DNA of 64,000 nucleotides, from assembly GCF_017163705.1 (NCBI RefSeq), contig NZ_JAFIWB010000022.1:34528-98527 (forward strand), in the 5' to 3' direction. Made by a program: the position numbers and the translations under genes. The notes below the pieces were generated by a model. That model was not told the origin of the DNA. It did no database searches and saw nothing but the letters and a program-made list of their open reading frames with translations. Source of the DNA: Xanthomonas bonasiae. Its GTDB lineage: Bacteria; Pseudomonadota; Gammaproteobacteria; Xanthomonadales; Xanthomonadaceae. Positions 20,860 to 28,812 of the stretch are shown here, one piece after another. Every line of letters starts with the position of its first letter. The stretch's first letter is position 1.

Positions 20860-21746
20860 CGGGCGTCGCGCTGTACCGGTACGCAGATGTCGGCGCGCAG
20901 TTCGGCTTCGGCCACCGTTTCCGGATCGTCCAGATACAGGTAGTGCAACGGCGCAGCGCGCAGCGCATAGCCACTGCCCGGCAGCCAGTCGGCCAGCACC
21001 CGATCCAGCGCGTCCTCCAGCTGCGCGTAGCTGCCGACCTGGCGCAGCAGCGCGTAGTCGCCGCCGCCCAGCGTGCGCAGCGCGAACGGCGCCGGCGGCG
21101 CGACCGCGGCGTCGAACCCCATCGCGCACTCGAAGAGGTGCTCGCGCGCGGACACATCACGATGGTCGCTGAGCGGAATGCCGACCAGTGCCTGCAGCCG
21201 CTCGGCCACGCCGGCACGCTGCGCCCAGGCGAACAGGCGGCCGAAGCCGGCATCCAGCGCATCGAAGGCGCCGCGCCGGCGCAGCACCACCACCTCGAAC
21301 GGCGCCAAGGTCCGCACCGCGATCCGCAACGGTGCCGGTGCCGCATCCACGGCCTGCCGCGGCGGCTGCGCCAGCGCCTGCGTTCGTGCGGCCAGCGCCG
21401 CCGGATCGGCACGCAGCTGGCTGGGGCTGGCGTCGAGCGCATTGCGGAAACTGCGCGCCAGCGCCTGCGGCGTCTCGTAGCCCACGGCCAGCGCGATCTC
21501 GGTGATCGAGCCGGTGCCGGCAAGCAATTGCAACGCGTGCAGCAGGCGCAGCCGAGTCACGGTGCGGCCGACGGTTTCGCCGGTCATGGCGCGGTAGACG
21601 CGATGGAAGTGGAACGGCGACTGGTGCGCCACCGCGGCCAGCTCGGCCAGGCCGGGCAAGGCCGCGCGCGCCTGCACGCACTGCTGCAGGTGTGCGAGCG
21701 CGCGTTCGATGCCGCGCTGCTGGGAAGACATCCGCGTCTGTCGCAT
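20856..21746 (-). CDS. AraC-family regulator with GyrI-like effector domain
   Basis: This encodes 296 residues. Unlike typical AraC proteins, the two helix-turn-helix motifs are N-terminal (about 15-110; ITEIALAVGYETPQALARSFR is the second HTH). A GyrI-like small-molecule-binding domain occupies about 130-290. That is the Rob/BmrR-like layout used to sense amphiphilic or toxic compounds. The ATG at 21746 follows GGAG at good spacing; in-frame starts at 21761 and 21731 are possible. It is co-directional with and about 100 bases downstream of the MFS gene, so it may regulate that exporter. Whether it touches the convergent siderophore operon is unknown. Confidence 0.88.
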   Translation of the reverse strand: MRQTRMSSQQRGIERALAHLQQCVQARAALPGLAELAAVAHQSPFHFHRVYRAMTGETVGRTVTRLRLLHALQLLAGTGSITEIALAVGYETPQALARSFRNALDASPSQLRADPAALAARTQALAQPPRQAVDAAPAPLRIAVRTLAPFEVVVLRRRGAFDALDAGFGRLFAWAQRAGVAERLQALVGIPLSDHRDVSAREHLFECAMGFDAAVAPPAPFALRTLGGGDYALLRQVGSYAQLEDALDRVLADWLPGSGYALRAAPLHYLYLDDPETVAEAELRADICVPVQRDAR

Positions 21747-21849
21747 GGCCGATCTCCGCAAGGTCGCGCCAGTGTGCCGCGCCGCGCGGCGCCACGCGTT
21801 CCCGATCTTGCGCCGATCGCCCAGCCCGCTCGCCCCGCCCCGGGCTGCG

Positions 21850-23079
21850 CTAGTGCGCCTGCGCCGGCAGCGGACGCCGGCTCGGCAGCAGCGCCGCCAC
21901 GATGCCCAGCAGCGGCAGATAGGACATCGCCTGGTACACGAACACGATGCCCTCGCGGTCGGCGAGCAGGCCGAGTACCGCCGCGCCCAACCCGCCCATG
22001 CCGAAGGCGAAGCCGAAGAACAGCCCGGAGATGGTGCCGATGCGGCCTGGCATCATTTCCTGCGCGTACACCAGGATCGCCGAGAACGCCGAGGACAGCA
22101 CGAAGCCGATCAGCACGGTCAGTGCGGTCGCCGCATGCAGCCCCACGTACGGCAGCGCCAGCGCGAACGGCGCCACGCCCAGGATCGACACCCAGATCAC
22201 CGGCTTGCGCCCGATCCGGTCGCCGACCGGGCCGCCGATCAGCGTGCCCAGCGCCGAGGCCAGCAGGAACGCGAACAGGTGCAGCTGCGCGCTCTGCACC
22301 GACACCCCGAAGCGCTGAATCAGATAGAACGTGTAGTAGCTGCTCAGCCCGGCGATGTAGAAATACTTGGAGAAGATCAGCAGCAGCAGGATCGCCACGA
22401 TCCGCAGCACGGTCTTGCGCGGCAATGCCGGCGCCGTGGCGAGCGGCCGCGGCGCGGCGCGTACCGCCTGCAGGTGCAGCGCGTACCAGCGGCCGACGTA
22501 GGACAGCAGGGCGATGCCGAGCAGCGCCGCGGCGCCGAACCAGGCCACGGCGTGGCGGCCGTTGGGCACGATCACCGCCGCGGCGATCAGCGGCCCCAGC
22601 GCGGTGCCGGTGTTGCCGCCGACCTGGAACACCGACTGCGCCAACCCATGCCGCCCGCCCGAGGCGAGCCGCGCGATGCGCGAGGATTCGGGATGGAAGA
22701 TCGCCGAGCCGATCCCGACCAGCGCCGCGGCCAGCAGCACCATCGCGAAGCTCGGCGCATACGCCAGCAGCAGCAGGCCGCACAGGGTCGAGGTCATGCC
22801 CAGCGGCAGCGAGTACGGCGCCGGGCGGCGATCGGTGCGCAAGCCGATCAGCGGCTGGAACAGCGAGGCGGTCAGCTGGTAGGTCAGCGTGATCATCCCG
22901 ACCTGGGCGAAGCTGAGCTGGAACTGGCCCTTCAGCACCGGGTACAGCGCCAGGATCAGCGACTGCATCATGTCGTTGATCAGGTGCGAGGAAGTGATCG
23001 CGGCGAGGACCCCGGCCACTACCGGGCGGGGCGTGGCGGCGGCAGGGACGGTGGCGGCGGCAGGGCGCAGGCTCGACAT
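21850..23079 (-). CDS. MFS transporter, fosmidomycin-resistance (Fsr)-like
   Basis: This encodes 409 residues with about 12 hydrophobic helices. HLINDMMQSLILALYPVLK near the N-terminus and GSAIFHPESSRIARLASGGRHG between helices 4 and 5 are characteristic of the Fsr branch of the MFS. Family members are drug or metabolite exporters; the substrate here is not predictable. I chose the ATG at 23079 because the long upstream extension of the frame has no membrane or signal character. The gene runs divergently from the AraC gene at 23146 with only 66 bases between, so that regulator is a good candidate for its control. Confidence 0.88.
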   Translation of the reverse strand: MSSLRPAAATVPAAATPRPVVAGVLAAITSSHLINDMMQSLILALYPVLKGQFQLSFAQVGMITLTYQLTASLFQPLIGLRTDRRPAPYSLPLGMTSTLCGLLLLAYAPSFAMVLLAAALVGIGSAIFHPESSRIARLASGGRHGLAQSVFQVGGNTGTALGPLIAAAVIVPNGRHAVAWFGAAALLGIALLSYVGRWYALHLQAVRAAPRPLATAPALPRKTVLRIVAILLLLIFSKYFYIAGLSSYYTFYLIQRFGVSVQSAQLHLFAFLLASALGTLIGGPVGDRIGRKPVIWVSILGVAPFALALPYVGLHAATALTVLIGFVLSSAFSAILVYAQEMMPGRIGTISGLFFGFAFGMGGLGAAVLGLLADREGIVFVYQAMSYLPLLGIVAALLPSRRPLPAQAH

Positions 23080-23145
23080 GGCGGACCGGTCAGTGGGGGC
23101 TCGGCGCGCATGGTAGGCTGACCCGCCTCGACCTTCCTGCGCAAC

Positions 23146-23949
23146 ATGCCCACCACTCGTCGAGAAAAGGACAGGGAGACCGCCAGCGTCGCGCCGGCCG
23201 CGTGGAGCATCGACGACGCGCCCGCCGACGTGGTGTGCAAGCCCGCCGACTATCCCAGCGAAACCGCCATCGCTCCGCACCGGCATGCGCGCCACCAGCT
23301 GGTCTACGCGCTGCACGGGCTGATGGTGGTGCGCTCCGGCCAGGGCCACTGGGTGGTGCCGAGCACCCGCGCGCTATGGATGCCGGCCGGCACCGTGCAC
23401 AGCGTGCGCTGCGTCGGCACGCTGGGGATGCGCAGCCTGTACATCCGCCCCGGCGCGATCGCCGGCATGCCGGCGCAGCCCACGGTGATGGCGGTGGAGC
23501 CGCTGCTGGAAGCGCTGATCCGCAGCGCCGCCAGCGTGCCCTGGGACCACGCCGCCGACTCGCGCGACGGACGCCTGATGCGGCTGATCCTGGACGAGCT
23601 GCACGCCCTGCCGGCGCTGCCGCTGCACCTGCCGCAGGCGCACGATCCGCGCCTGCTGCGCATCGGTGCCGCGCTCGATGCCGATCCCGCCGACGGCACC
23701 ACCCTGCACGACTGGGCGGCGCGGCTGGGCGTGGACGTCAAGACCATCCAGCGCCTGTGCCGGCGCGAACTGCAGATGAGCTTCGGCCAATGGCGGCAGC
23801 AGCTGCGCCTGCTGCGCGGGCTGGAACGGCTGGCCGCCGGCGACCGCATCATCGACGTGGCGCTGGAACTGGGCTACGACAGCCCCAGCGCGTTCACCGC
23901 GATGTTCAAGCGCCAGTTCGGCCAGCCGCCGAGCCAGTTCTTCCGTTAG
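23146..23949 (+). CDS. AraC-family regulator with cupin-type sensor domain
   Basis: This encodes 267 residues. Residues about 35-115 form a cupin (HRHARHQLVYALHGLMVV and the turn GHWVVPSTRALWMPAGTVH); about 165-265 carry two HTH motifs (LGVDVKTIQRLCRREL and VALELGYDSPSAFTAMFKRQFG), ending PPSQFFR. The layout is typical of regulators beside Fsr-like exporters. It is divergent from the MFS gene (66-base gap), so autoregulation and control of that exporter are likely but inferred. A frameshifted relative of its last 30 codons lies at 25325-25410. Confidence 0.9.
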   Translation: MPTTRREKDRETASVAPAAWSIDDAPADVVCKPADYPSETAIAPHRHARHQLVYALHGLMVVRSGQGHWVVPSTRALWMPAGTVHSVRCVGTLGMRSLYIRPGAIAGMPAQPTVMAVEPLLEALIRSAASVPWDHAADSRDGRLMRLILDELHALPALPLHLPQAHDPRLLRIGAALDADPADGTTLHDWAARLGVDVKTIQRLCRRELQMSFGQWRQQLRLLRGLERLAAGDRIIDVALELGYDSPSAFTAMFKRQFGQPPSQFFR

Positions 23950-24039
23950 CGGCGCCGAGCGCGCGGCGGCGGCAGCGCAGCGGCGCCGCATCCGCTGCCG
24001 CGCCACCGCCACCGCCACCTGCAGGCTGGGGGCGCACGA

Positions 24040-24411
24040 TCAGGCAGCGGATTCGGATCTGGAAGCGGCGGACGCGCGGCGTTCGCTGATACGTTCGACC
24101 GTCTGCATGTGTTCCGTGCCCCACTCGCACAGCCCTCCCAGTGCGGTCGCCAGGGATTGCCCGAAAGGGGTCAGCGAATACTCGACCTTGGGCGGGATCT
24201 CCTGGAAGTCGATGCGCGCGACGACCTGATCGCGCTCCAGCTCCTTGAGTTGCTGGATCAGCACCTTGTCGGTCACGCCGCCGATGGCGCGCCGCAATTC
24301 GCCATAGCGATGAACGTTCTTCGCCAGATTGTAGAGAATCAGCGGCTTCCACTTGCCGCCGAGCACGGACAGGGCGGCCTCGAGACCGCAACTGAAAGTG
24401 GTGTTGGCCAT
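24040..24411 (-). CDS. HxlR-family transcriptional regulator
   Basis: This encodes 123 residues of a winged-helix HxlR regulator. A conserved N-terminal cysteine (SCGLEAALSVLGGKWKPLIL, C8) is the usual redox or electrophile sensor of this family. The recognition region GVTDKVLIQQLKELERDQVV and the wing PPKVEYSLTPFG follow, then a serine/alanine-rich tail. It is divergent from the SDR gene with a 97-base promoter gap, the standard arrangement in which HxlR represses a neighbouring quinone or aldehyde reductase. Confidence 0.93.
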   Translation of the reverse strand: MANTTFSCGLEAALSVLGGKWKPLILYNLAKNVHRYGELRRAIGGVTDKVLIQQLKELERDQVVARIDFQEIPPKVEYSLTPFGQSLATALGGLCEWGTEHMQTVERISERRASAASRSESAA

Positions 24412-24508
24412 GATCCGATCGCTCCGAAGGTACTTACCTGATGGTGCATACTATTCAAAATAAAAGCACGGATCTACAGTTGCGCCTCGACATTCTCTGG
24501 AGCGCATC
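24412..24508. promoter_or_regulatory. Divergent HxlR/SDR promoter region
   Basis: This gap is the most A+T-rich sequence for several kilobases. At 24428-24439 AGGTA and TACCT form an inverted repeat with a 2-base spacer, containing a TACTTACC word like the half-sites reported for HxlR-type operators. A looser second half, GGTGCATACT, follows at 24443-24452. It lies close to the hxlR start and upstream of the SDR, so binding could control both genes. Confidence 0.5.
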
Positions 24509-25258
24509 ATGAGCAGGCTCAACGGCAAGATTGCAGTGGTTACCGGCGGCAACAGCGGCATCGGTCTGGCAAGCGCGGTGCGCTTTGCGGCCGAAGGCGC
24601 CCAGGTCGTCATCGTGGGACGCCGGCAGGAAGAACTGGACAAGGCACTGCGCCTGATCGGTGCCGACGCCATCGCCATTCAGGGAGACATTTCGAAGCTG
24701 GACGATCTGGACCGTGTCTTCGCCCAGGTCGAAGCCGCCAAGGGCCGCATCGACGTGCTGTTCGCCAATGCGGGGCTGGGCGACTTCCAGCCGCTGGGAT
24801 CGATCACCGAAGACTCCTTCGATCGCACCTTCGGCATCAACGTCAAAGGCACGCTGTTCACCGTGCAGAAGGCGTTGCCGCTGATGCGCGCCGGCGGTTC
24901 GGTGATCCTGACCGGCTCGACCACCGGCACCATGGGCACACCGGCATTCAGCGTGTACAGCGCCACCAAGGCCGCGCTGCGCAATTTCGCCAGGAGCTGG
25001 GCGCTGGACCTGAAAGGCACCGGTATTCGCGTCAACGTGCTTTCGCCGGGGCCGATCTCGACGCCGGGCCTGGATCTGGCGCTGTCCAGCACCGGCCAGC
25101 AGGAGGCGATCATCGACGGCATGACCGCGCAGATCCCGTTGGAGCGCATTGGCCGGGCGGACGAAGTCGCGGCGGCGGCGTTGTTCCTGGCGTCGGACGA
25201 GAGCAGCTTCATCACCGGCAGCGAAATGTTCGTGGATGGCGGGTTCGCGCAGGTTTGA
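24509..25258 (+). CDS. Short-chain dehydrogenase/reductase (SDR)
   Basis: This encodes a 249-residue classical SDR, a cytosolic NAD(P)-dependent oxidoreductase. The cofactor motif TGGNSGIG is at about residues 13-20, FANAG near 87, the catalytic Ser in ILTGSTTG near 138, and YSATK (Tyr and Lys) near 151-155. ITGSEMFVDGGFAQV closes the chain. An arginine after the second strand (VGRRQEEL) suggests NADPH preference. The divergent HxlR repressor suggests induction by an electrophilic or quinone-like compound. The substrate is unknown. Confidence 0.93.
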   Translation: MSRLNGKIAVVTGGNSGIGLASAVRFAAEGAQVVIVGRRQEELDKALRLIGADAIAIQGDISKLDDLDRVFAQVEAAKGRIDVLFANAGLGDFQPLGSITEDSFDRTFGINVKGTLFTVQKALPLMRAGGSVILTGSTTGTMGTPAFSVYSATKAALRNFARSWALDLKGTGIRVNVLSPGPISTPGLDLALSSTGQQEAIIDGMTAQIPLERIGRADEVAAAALFLASDESSFITGSEMFVDGGFAQV

Positions 25259-25279
25259 TTGATCTGCGCTGTCGAGGCG

Positions 25280-25410
25280 CTGCGGCCAATGATCGCAGCG
25301 CATCTGCCGCAGGCCGGAACGGGTGACCGCCTCATCGACGCGGCGGTCGCACTCGGCTACGACGGTTCGAGCGCCAGTTCGGCCAGCCGCCGAATCGATT
25401 CTCTCCCGCT
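25280..25410 (+). pseudogene. Frameshifted AraC-family C-terminal remnant
   Basis: The frame reads DRLIDAAVALGYDG, which matches the second HTH of AraC proteins (DRIIDVALELGYDS in the gene at 23146). It then jumps into a 24-base stretch at 25370-25393 identical to 23909-23932 of that gene (encoding KRQFGQPP) but in another frame. Relative to the intact gene 22 bases are missing between two AGCGC words, which frameshifts the product; a microhomology-mediated deletion is the simple reading. Nothing of the cupin domain is left, and the left boundary is approximate. Confidence 0.7.
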
Positions 25411-25484
25411 ATCCCGTGAACCGTGTCACGGTCCGGTCAGACCCGCAGGCGCAGGATGCGCGCACCACCGACCGGAGCACCGCC

Positions 25485-25799
25485 ATGACCCGTTCCCTCT
25501 CCCTCGCCGTGTGCCTGCTGCTGGGCCTGAGCGCCATGCCGCCGCTGGCCGCCGCTGCGGCCAGGCCGCAGACCGCGCAGCAGTCGCTGATGGCCCAGTG
25601 TTCGGCCCAGAACAAGGGCAAGAAAGGCGACGACTACAAGGCCGCGCAGAAGGCCTGCCTCAGCGGCAGCAGTGCGGCGCCGGCATCGGGCAACGCCTCG
25701 CAGCAACGGATGAAGGACTGCAACGCCAAGGCGGCCACGCAGAAACTGCAGGGCGATGCGCGCAAGACCTTCATGAGCGGCTGTCTGAAGAAGCAGTAG
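25485..25799 (+). CDS. psiF: PsiF-repeat periplasmic protein
   Basis: This encodes 104 residues with a signal peptide (about 1-25, ending AAAAA). Two PsiF repeats follow: one with C-x13-C spacing (MAQCSAQNKGKKGDDYKAAQKAC) and one ending FMSGCLKKQ. E. coli PsiF is phosphate-starvation induced, but the function of the repeat is unknown. The ATG at 25485 is preceded by CCGGAGC. I looked for a Pho box upstream and did not see one. A longer in-frame start at 25323 would destroy the signal peptide. Confidence 0.85.
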   Translation: MTRSLSLAVCLLLGLSAMPPLAAAAARPQTAQQSLMAQCSAQNKGKKGDDYKAAQKACLSGSSAAPASGNASQQRMKDCNAKAATQKLQGDARKTFMSGCLKKQ

Positions 25800-25875
25800 T
25801 CGGCCGGCCGCAAAGGCTGCGAACGTGTTCCTGGACGCCGCGCTGCGCGCAGGCGGCTTCCAGGGCCGGAGAATG

Positions 25876-26964
25876 CTAAGCCGCCGGATCGGCGACGCGC
25901 TCCGCTGACGCCATGCGGTCGATCTGCCCCGCCGCATGATCGAGCGCGACATGCTCGACCGGGATCGGCACGTAGTCCTCGCTGAAGGCGACCTCGCCCG
26001 GCCGCCATCCGGCACGCCGACGCACCGCGCCCCAGAACCGCTTCAACCCCTCCAGTTGCAGCGCGACCAGGCCAAGCTCGTTGTCGCGATCCACCATCGG
26101 GTCGCCGACCCCGGTGGGACGCACTGGCTCGCCGTACAACGCGGTGCCGAACAGCACGTCCCAGAACGCGAACACCTGGCCGAAATTGCAGTTGTGCAGG
26201 TTCGGCCGCTGCGGGTCCACGCGCATGTGGTGCAGGCGGTGGAAGCGCGGATCGACCAGGATCTTGTCCAGCACCGGCCCGAAGCCGAAGCGCACGTTGG
26301 CGTGCGACAGGTTCTGCACCAGTTCGCCGAGCAGCATCAGCCAGGCGAACTCGTCGGCGGCGATGCCGAACGCCACGCCCACCGCGGCCAGTACGAACGA
26401 TTGCAGCGCACCGTCCAGGTAGTTGCTGCGATCGTTGGCCCAGCAACTGAGCTGGCGCTGGCTGTGGTGCATGCTGTGCATTGCCCACCACCACGGCAGC
26501 CAGTGCTGGATCCGGTGCATCCAGTAGTAGGTGAAGTCGTAGGCCAGGTAGTACAGCGCGAACAGCGCCAGCGGATGCCGGTCCAGCCATGGCCAGGCGT
26601 GACGCAGGCCGGATGCCGGCGCCGCCGCAGCGCTCGCGTCGGCGCCGCCCAGCGCATTGGCCAGCGGGGTCAGGATCAGGAACGAGAACAGCGGGAACAC
26701 CCCGACCAGCATCAGCCAGGTGTAGTGGAAATCGATCCTGGCCAGGCGCCGGTGCTCCCAGCGCTCGGCCGGCCACAGGCTTTCCAGCGGGCGGAACAGC
26801 ACGCCGATGATGCACAGCTGCAGCGCCGCGATCAGCAACGAAGCGGCGATCTCGCGCGGGTCGTCGCTGAGTCCGGTCAGGTGCAAGGCGGCCAGCAGCG
26901 GCGCCACCGCATGCTCGGCCACCGCGGCGACGACGACAGACCAGGCATGCGCGATGGACAACAT
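25876..26964 (-). CDS. Sterol desaturase / fatty acid hydroxylase family membrane protein
   Basis: This encodes 362 residues with four to five transmembrane segments and the di-iron histidine clusters of this superfamily: HRIQH, HSMHH and HRLHH, plus HNCNFG. These oxygenases hydroxylate or desaturate lipids at the membrane face. The C-terminal 80 residues (after FWDVLFGTALYGEP) are an extension found in many bacterial members. Neighbours give no pathway. The substrate could be a hopanoid, carotenoid or fatty acid; I cannot choose. Confidence 0.88.
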   Translation of the reverse strand: MLSIAHAWSVVVAAVAEHAVAPLLAALHLTGLSDDPREIAASLLIAALQLCIIGVLFRPLESLWPAERWEHRRLARIDFHYTWLMLVGVFPLFSFLILTPLANALGGADASAAAAPASGLRHAWPWLDRHPLALFALYYLAYDFTYYWMHRIQHWLPWWWAMHSMHHSQRQLSCWANDRSNYLDGALQSFVLAAVGVAFGIAADEFAWLMLLGELVQNLSHANVRFGFGPVLDKILVDPRFHRLHHMRVDPQRPNLHNCNFGQVFAFWDVLFGTALYGEPVRPTGVGDPMVDRDNELGLVALQLEGLKRFWGAVRRRAGWRPGEVAFSEDYVPIPVEHVALDHAAGQIDRMASAERVADPAA

Positions 26965-27020
26965 GAGGACGGCTCCTGGCCTGCGGACACGACGACGCCG
27001 GCGCGGCCGCCGGGCAGATG
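26965..27020. other. Start-proximal spacer upstream of the sterol desaturase gene
   Basis: This short stretch between the desaturase start and the inverted-repeat element should contain the desaturase ribosome site on the minus strand; the reverse complement shows GGAGCCG about ten bases before the ATG. No other signal was seen. Confidence 0.4.
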
Positions 27021-27199
27021 GGCGTGTCGTCCATCCCCGCGCAGATCGCGCCGACAGCGAAGCTGCGGAGTGGAACTGGCAGGCCGCCAGCGGGCGGCGC
27101 GCGGCGCGACCCGACCGCCCAGTCTGGCGCTACGCCATGCACCGCCCGCCGACAGCACGCCAACCCCGGCGCGACCTGCGCGAGGATGGACGACACGCC
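27021..27199. mobile_element. MITE-like element with 33-bp terminal inverted repeats
   Basis: Positions 27021-27053 and 27167-27199 are inverted copies of each other with two mismatches in 33 bases, starting GGCGTGTCGTCCATCC. They enclose 113 bases of non-coding sequence, so the unit is 179 bp. That size and structure fit a miniature inverted-repeat transposable element or the joined ends of a decayed insertion sequence. No clear target-site duplication was found, and the arms can also fold as a long hairpin in RNA. The remaining gap to metY (27200-27321) shows nothing else. Confidence 0.55.
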
Positions 27200-27321
27200 T
27201 TAGCGTGGCGGCCGATCCTTTCGCCTGGCTGTCGTTCGCGCGTGCCTGTCGCCGGGGGCGATCGTCCTGGCTGCGGCGCCCAGGTCGCCGCGGCCGCGCG
27301 TGGCTCGGGCCGGGGCGCGCG

Positions 27322-28608
27322 TCAGGCCTGCGCCAGCGCCTGCCGCAGGTCGGCGAGCAGGTCGTCGATGTGTTCGATGCCGACCGACAGGCGCACCGTG
27401 TCCTCGCTGACCCCGCTGCGTTCCAGTTCCTGCGCCGACAGCTGGCGGTGCGTGGTCGAGGCCGGATGGGTGGCCAGCGATTTCGCGTCGCCGATGTTCA
27501 CCAGCCGGGTGAACAGCTGCAGCGCGTCGAGGAAGCGCGCGCCGGCGGCGCGGCCGCCGCGCAGGCCGAAGGTGAGCACGCCCGAGCCGTGCCCGCGCAG
27601 GTACTTCTGCGCCAGCGCATGCTCCGGATGCCCGGGCAGGCCGGCGTAGTTGACCCATTCCACCTTGGCCTCGGTCTGCAGGTGCTTGGCCACCGCCAGC
27701 GTGTTCTGGTTGATCCGGTCCATGCGCAGCGGCAGCGTCTCGATGCCCTGCAGGAGCTGGAAGGCGTTGAACGGCGACAGCGCCGCGCCGGTGTTGCGCA
27801 ACGGCACCACGCGCGCGCGGCCGATGTAGGCGGCCTCGCCCAGCGCCTCGGTGTAGACCACGCCGTGGTAGCTCACGTCCGGTTCGTTGAGGCGGCGGAA
27901 ACGCTGCGCGTGCGCCGCCCACGGGAACTTGCCCGAGTCCACGATCGCCCCGCCCAGGCTGGTGCCGTGCCCGCCCAGGTACTTGGTCAGCGAATGCACC
28001 ACGATGTCGGCGCCGAAGTCGATCGGCCGCAGCAGGTACGGCGTGGGCACCGTGTTGTCGACGATCAGCGGCACGCCGTGCGCATGCGCGATCGCGGCGA
28101 CCGCTTCCAGGTCGGTGACGTTGCCGCGCGGATTGCCGATCGACTCGACGAAGATCGCCTTGGTGCGGTCGTCGATCAGCCCGGCGAACGCGTTCGGATC
28201 GCGGTAGTCGGCGAAGCGGGTTTCGATGCCCGACAGCGGCAGCGTGTGCGCGAACAGGTTGTAGGTGCCGCCGTACAGCGCGCTGGAGGAGACGATGTTG
28301 TCGCCGGCCTCGGCGATGGTCTGGATCGCGTAGGTCACCGCGGCCTGCCCGGAGGCCACCGCCAGCGCGCCGATGCCGCCTTCCAGCGCGGCGATGCGCT
28401 GCTCGAGCACATCGGTGGTGGGATTCATGATGCGGCTGTAGATGTTGCCCTGCACCTTCAGGTCGAACAGGTCGGCGCCGTGCTGAGTGTCGTCGAAGGC
28501 ATAGGCCACGGTCTGGTAGATCGGCACCGCCACCGCGCGCGTGGTCGGATCGGGGCGGTAGCCGCCATGCACGGCGATGGTTTCCAGCTTCCAGTTCGGG
28601 TCGGACAT
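27322..28608 (-). CDS. metY: O-acetylhomoserine/O-succinylhomoserine sulfhydrylase
   Basis: This encodes 428 residues of a Cys/Met-metabolism PLP enzyme that joins an acylated homoserine with sulfide to give homocysteine in methionine synthesis. The PLP lysine is K209 in HSLTKYLGGHG. SRIMNPTTDVLEQRIAALEGG near residue 58, SSSALYGGTYNLF and PLIVDNTVPTPYLLRP are family blocks. Length and the FVESIGNPRGNV block favour the O-acetylhomoserine sulfhydrylase branch over cystathionine gamma-synthase. No SAM riboswitch pattern was recognised upstream; a hairpin lies seven bases before the start codon. Confidence 0.93.
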   Translation of the reverse strand: MSDPNWKLETIAVHGGYRPDPTTRAVAVPIYQTVAYAFDDTQHGADLFDLKVQGNIYSRIMNPTTDVLEQRIAALEGGIGALAVASGQAAVTYAIQTIAEAGDNIVSSSALYGGTYNLFAHTLPLSGIETRFADYRDPNAFAGLIDDRTKAIFVESIGNPRGNVTDLEAVAAIAHAHGVPLIVDNTVPTPYLLRPIDFGADIVVHSLTKYLGGHGTSLGGAIVDSGKFPWAAHAQRFRRLNEPDVSYHGVVYTEALGEAAYIGRARVVPLRNTGAALSPFNAFQLLQGIETLPLRMDRINQNTLAVAKHLQTEAKVEWVNYAGLPGHPEHALAQKYLRGHGSGVLTFGLRGGRAAGARFLDALQLFTRLVNIGDAKSLATHPASTTHRQLSAQELERSGVSEDTVRLSVGIEHIDDLLADLRQALAQA

Positions 28609-28614
28609 GAGCGG

Positions 28615-28637
28615 GTCTCGGCAAGAGGAGCCGAGAC
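28615..28637 (-). promoter_or_regulatory. Hairpin in the metY leader
   Basis: GTCTCGGC and GCCGAGAC pair perfectly (8 bp, 7-nt loop) and end seven bases before the metY ATG. On the metY strand the loop reads TCCTCTT and I see no purine-rich ribosome site between hairpin and ATG. The structure therefore sits exactly where translation initiation would be set. Regulation is inferred only from position. Confidence 0.45.
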
Positions 28638-28812
28638 GATAGCGCCATGCGTGGCGGCGAATGCAAACCTGCGGTTATGAGGCCATGCCGCGGGGTTGTC
28701 AGCGCATGCGGACGCGGGCGCTTGCGCGGCTGAGCGGCCGCGGCGGTGCGGCGGTGCGGCGGTGCGCAGTCGCCTCGTATCATGGGTTGGTCTGCACGCA
28801 GGATGCTCCCCG

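Noticed and set aside
25300..25484. Pho box upstream of psiF
   Set aside because: No pair of CTGTCAT-like direct repeats at 11-bp spacing was visible.
27018..27203. 61-codon plus-strand frame spanning the inverted-repeat element
   Set aside because: Its start and stop come from the symmetric arms of the element; the translation has no motif and there is no ribosome site.
28609..28812. SAM riboswitch upstream of metY
   Set aside because: Beyond the single hairpin I could not identify the conserved cores or the multi-helix layout of any SAM riboswitch class.
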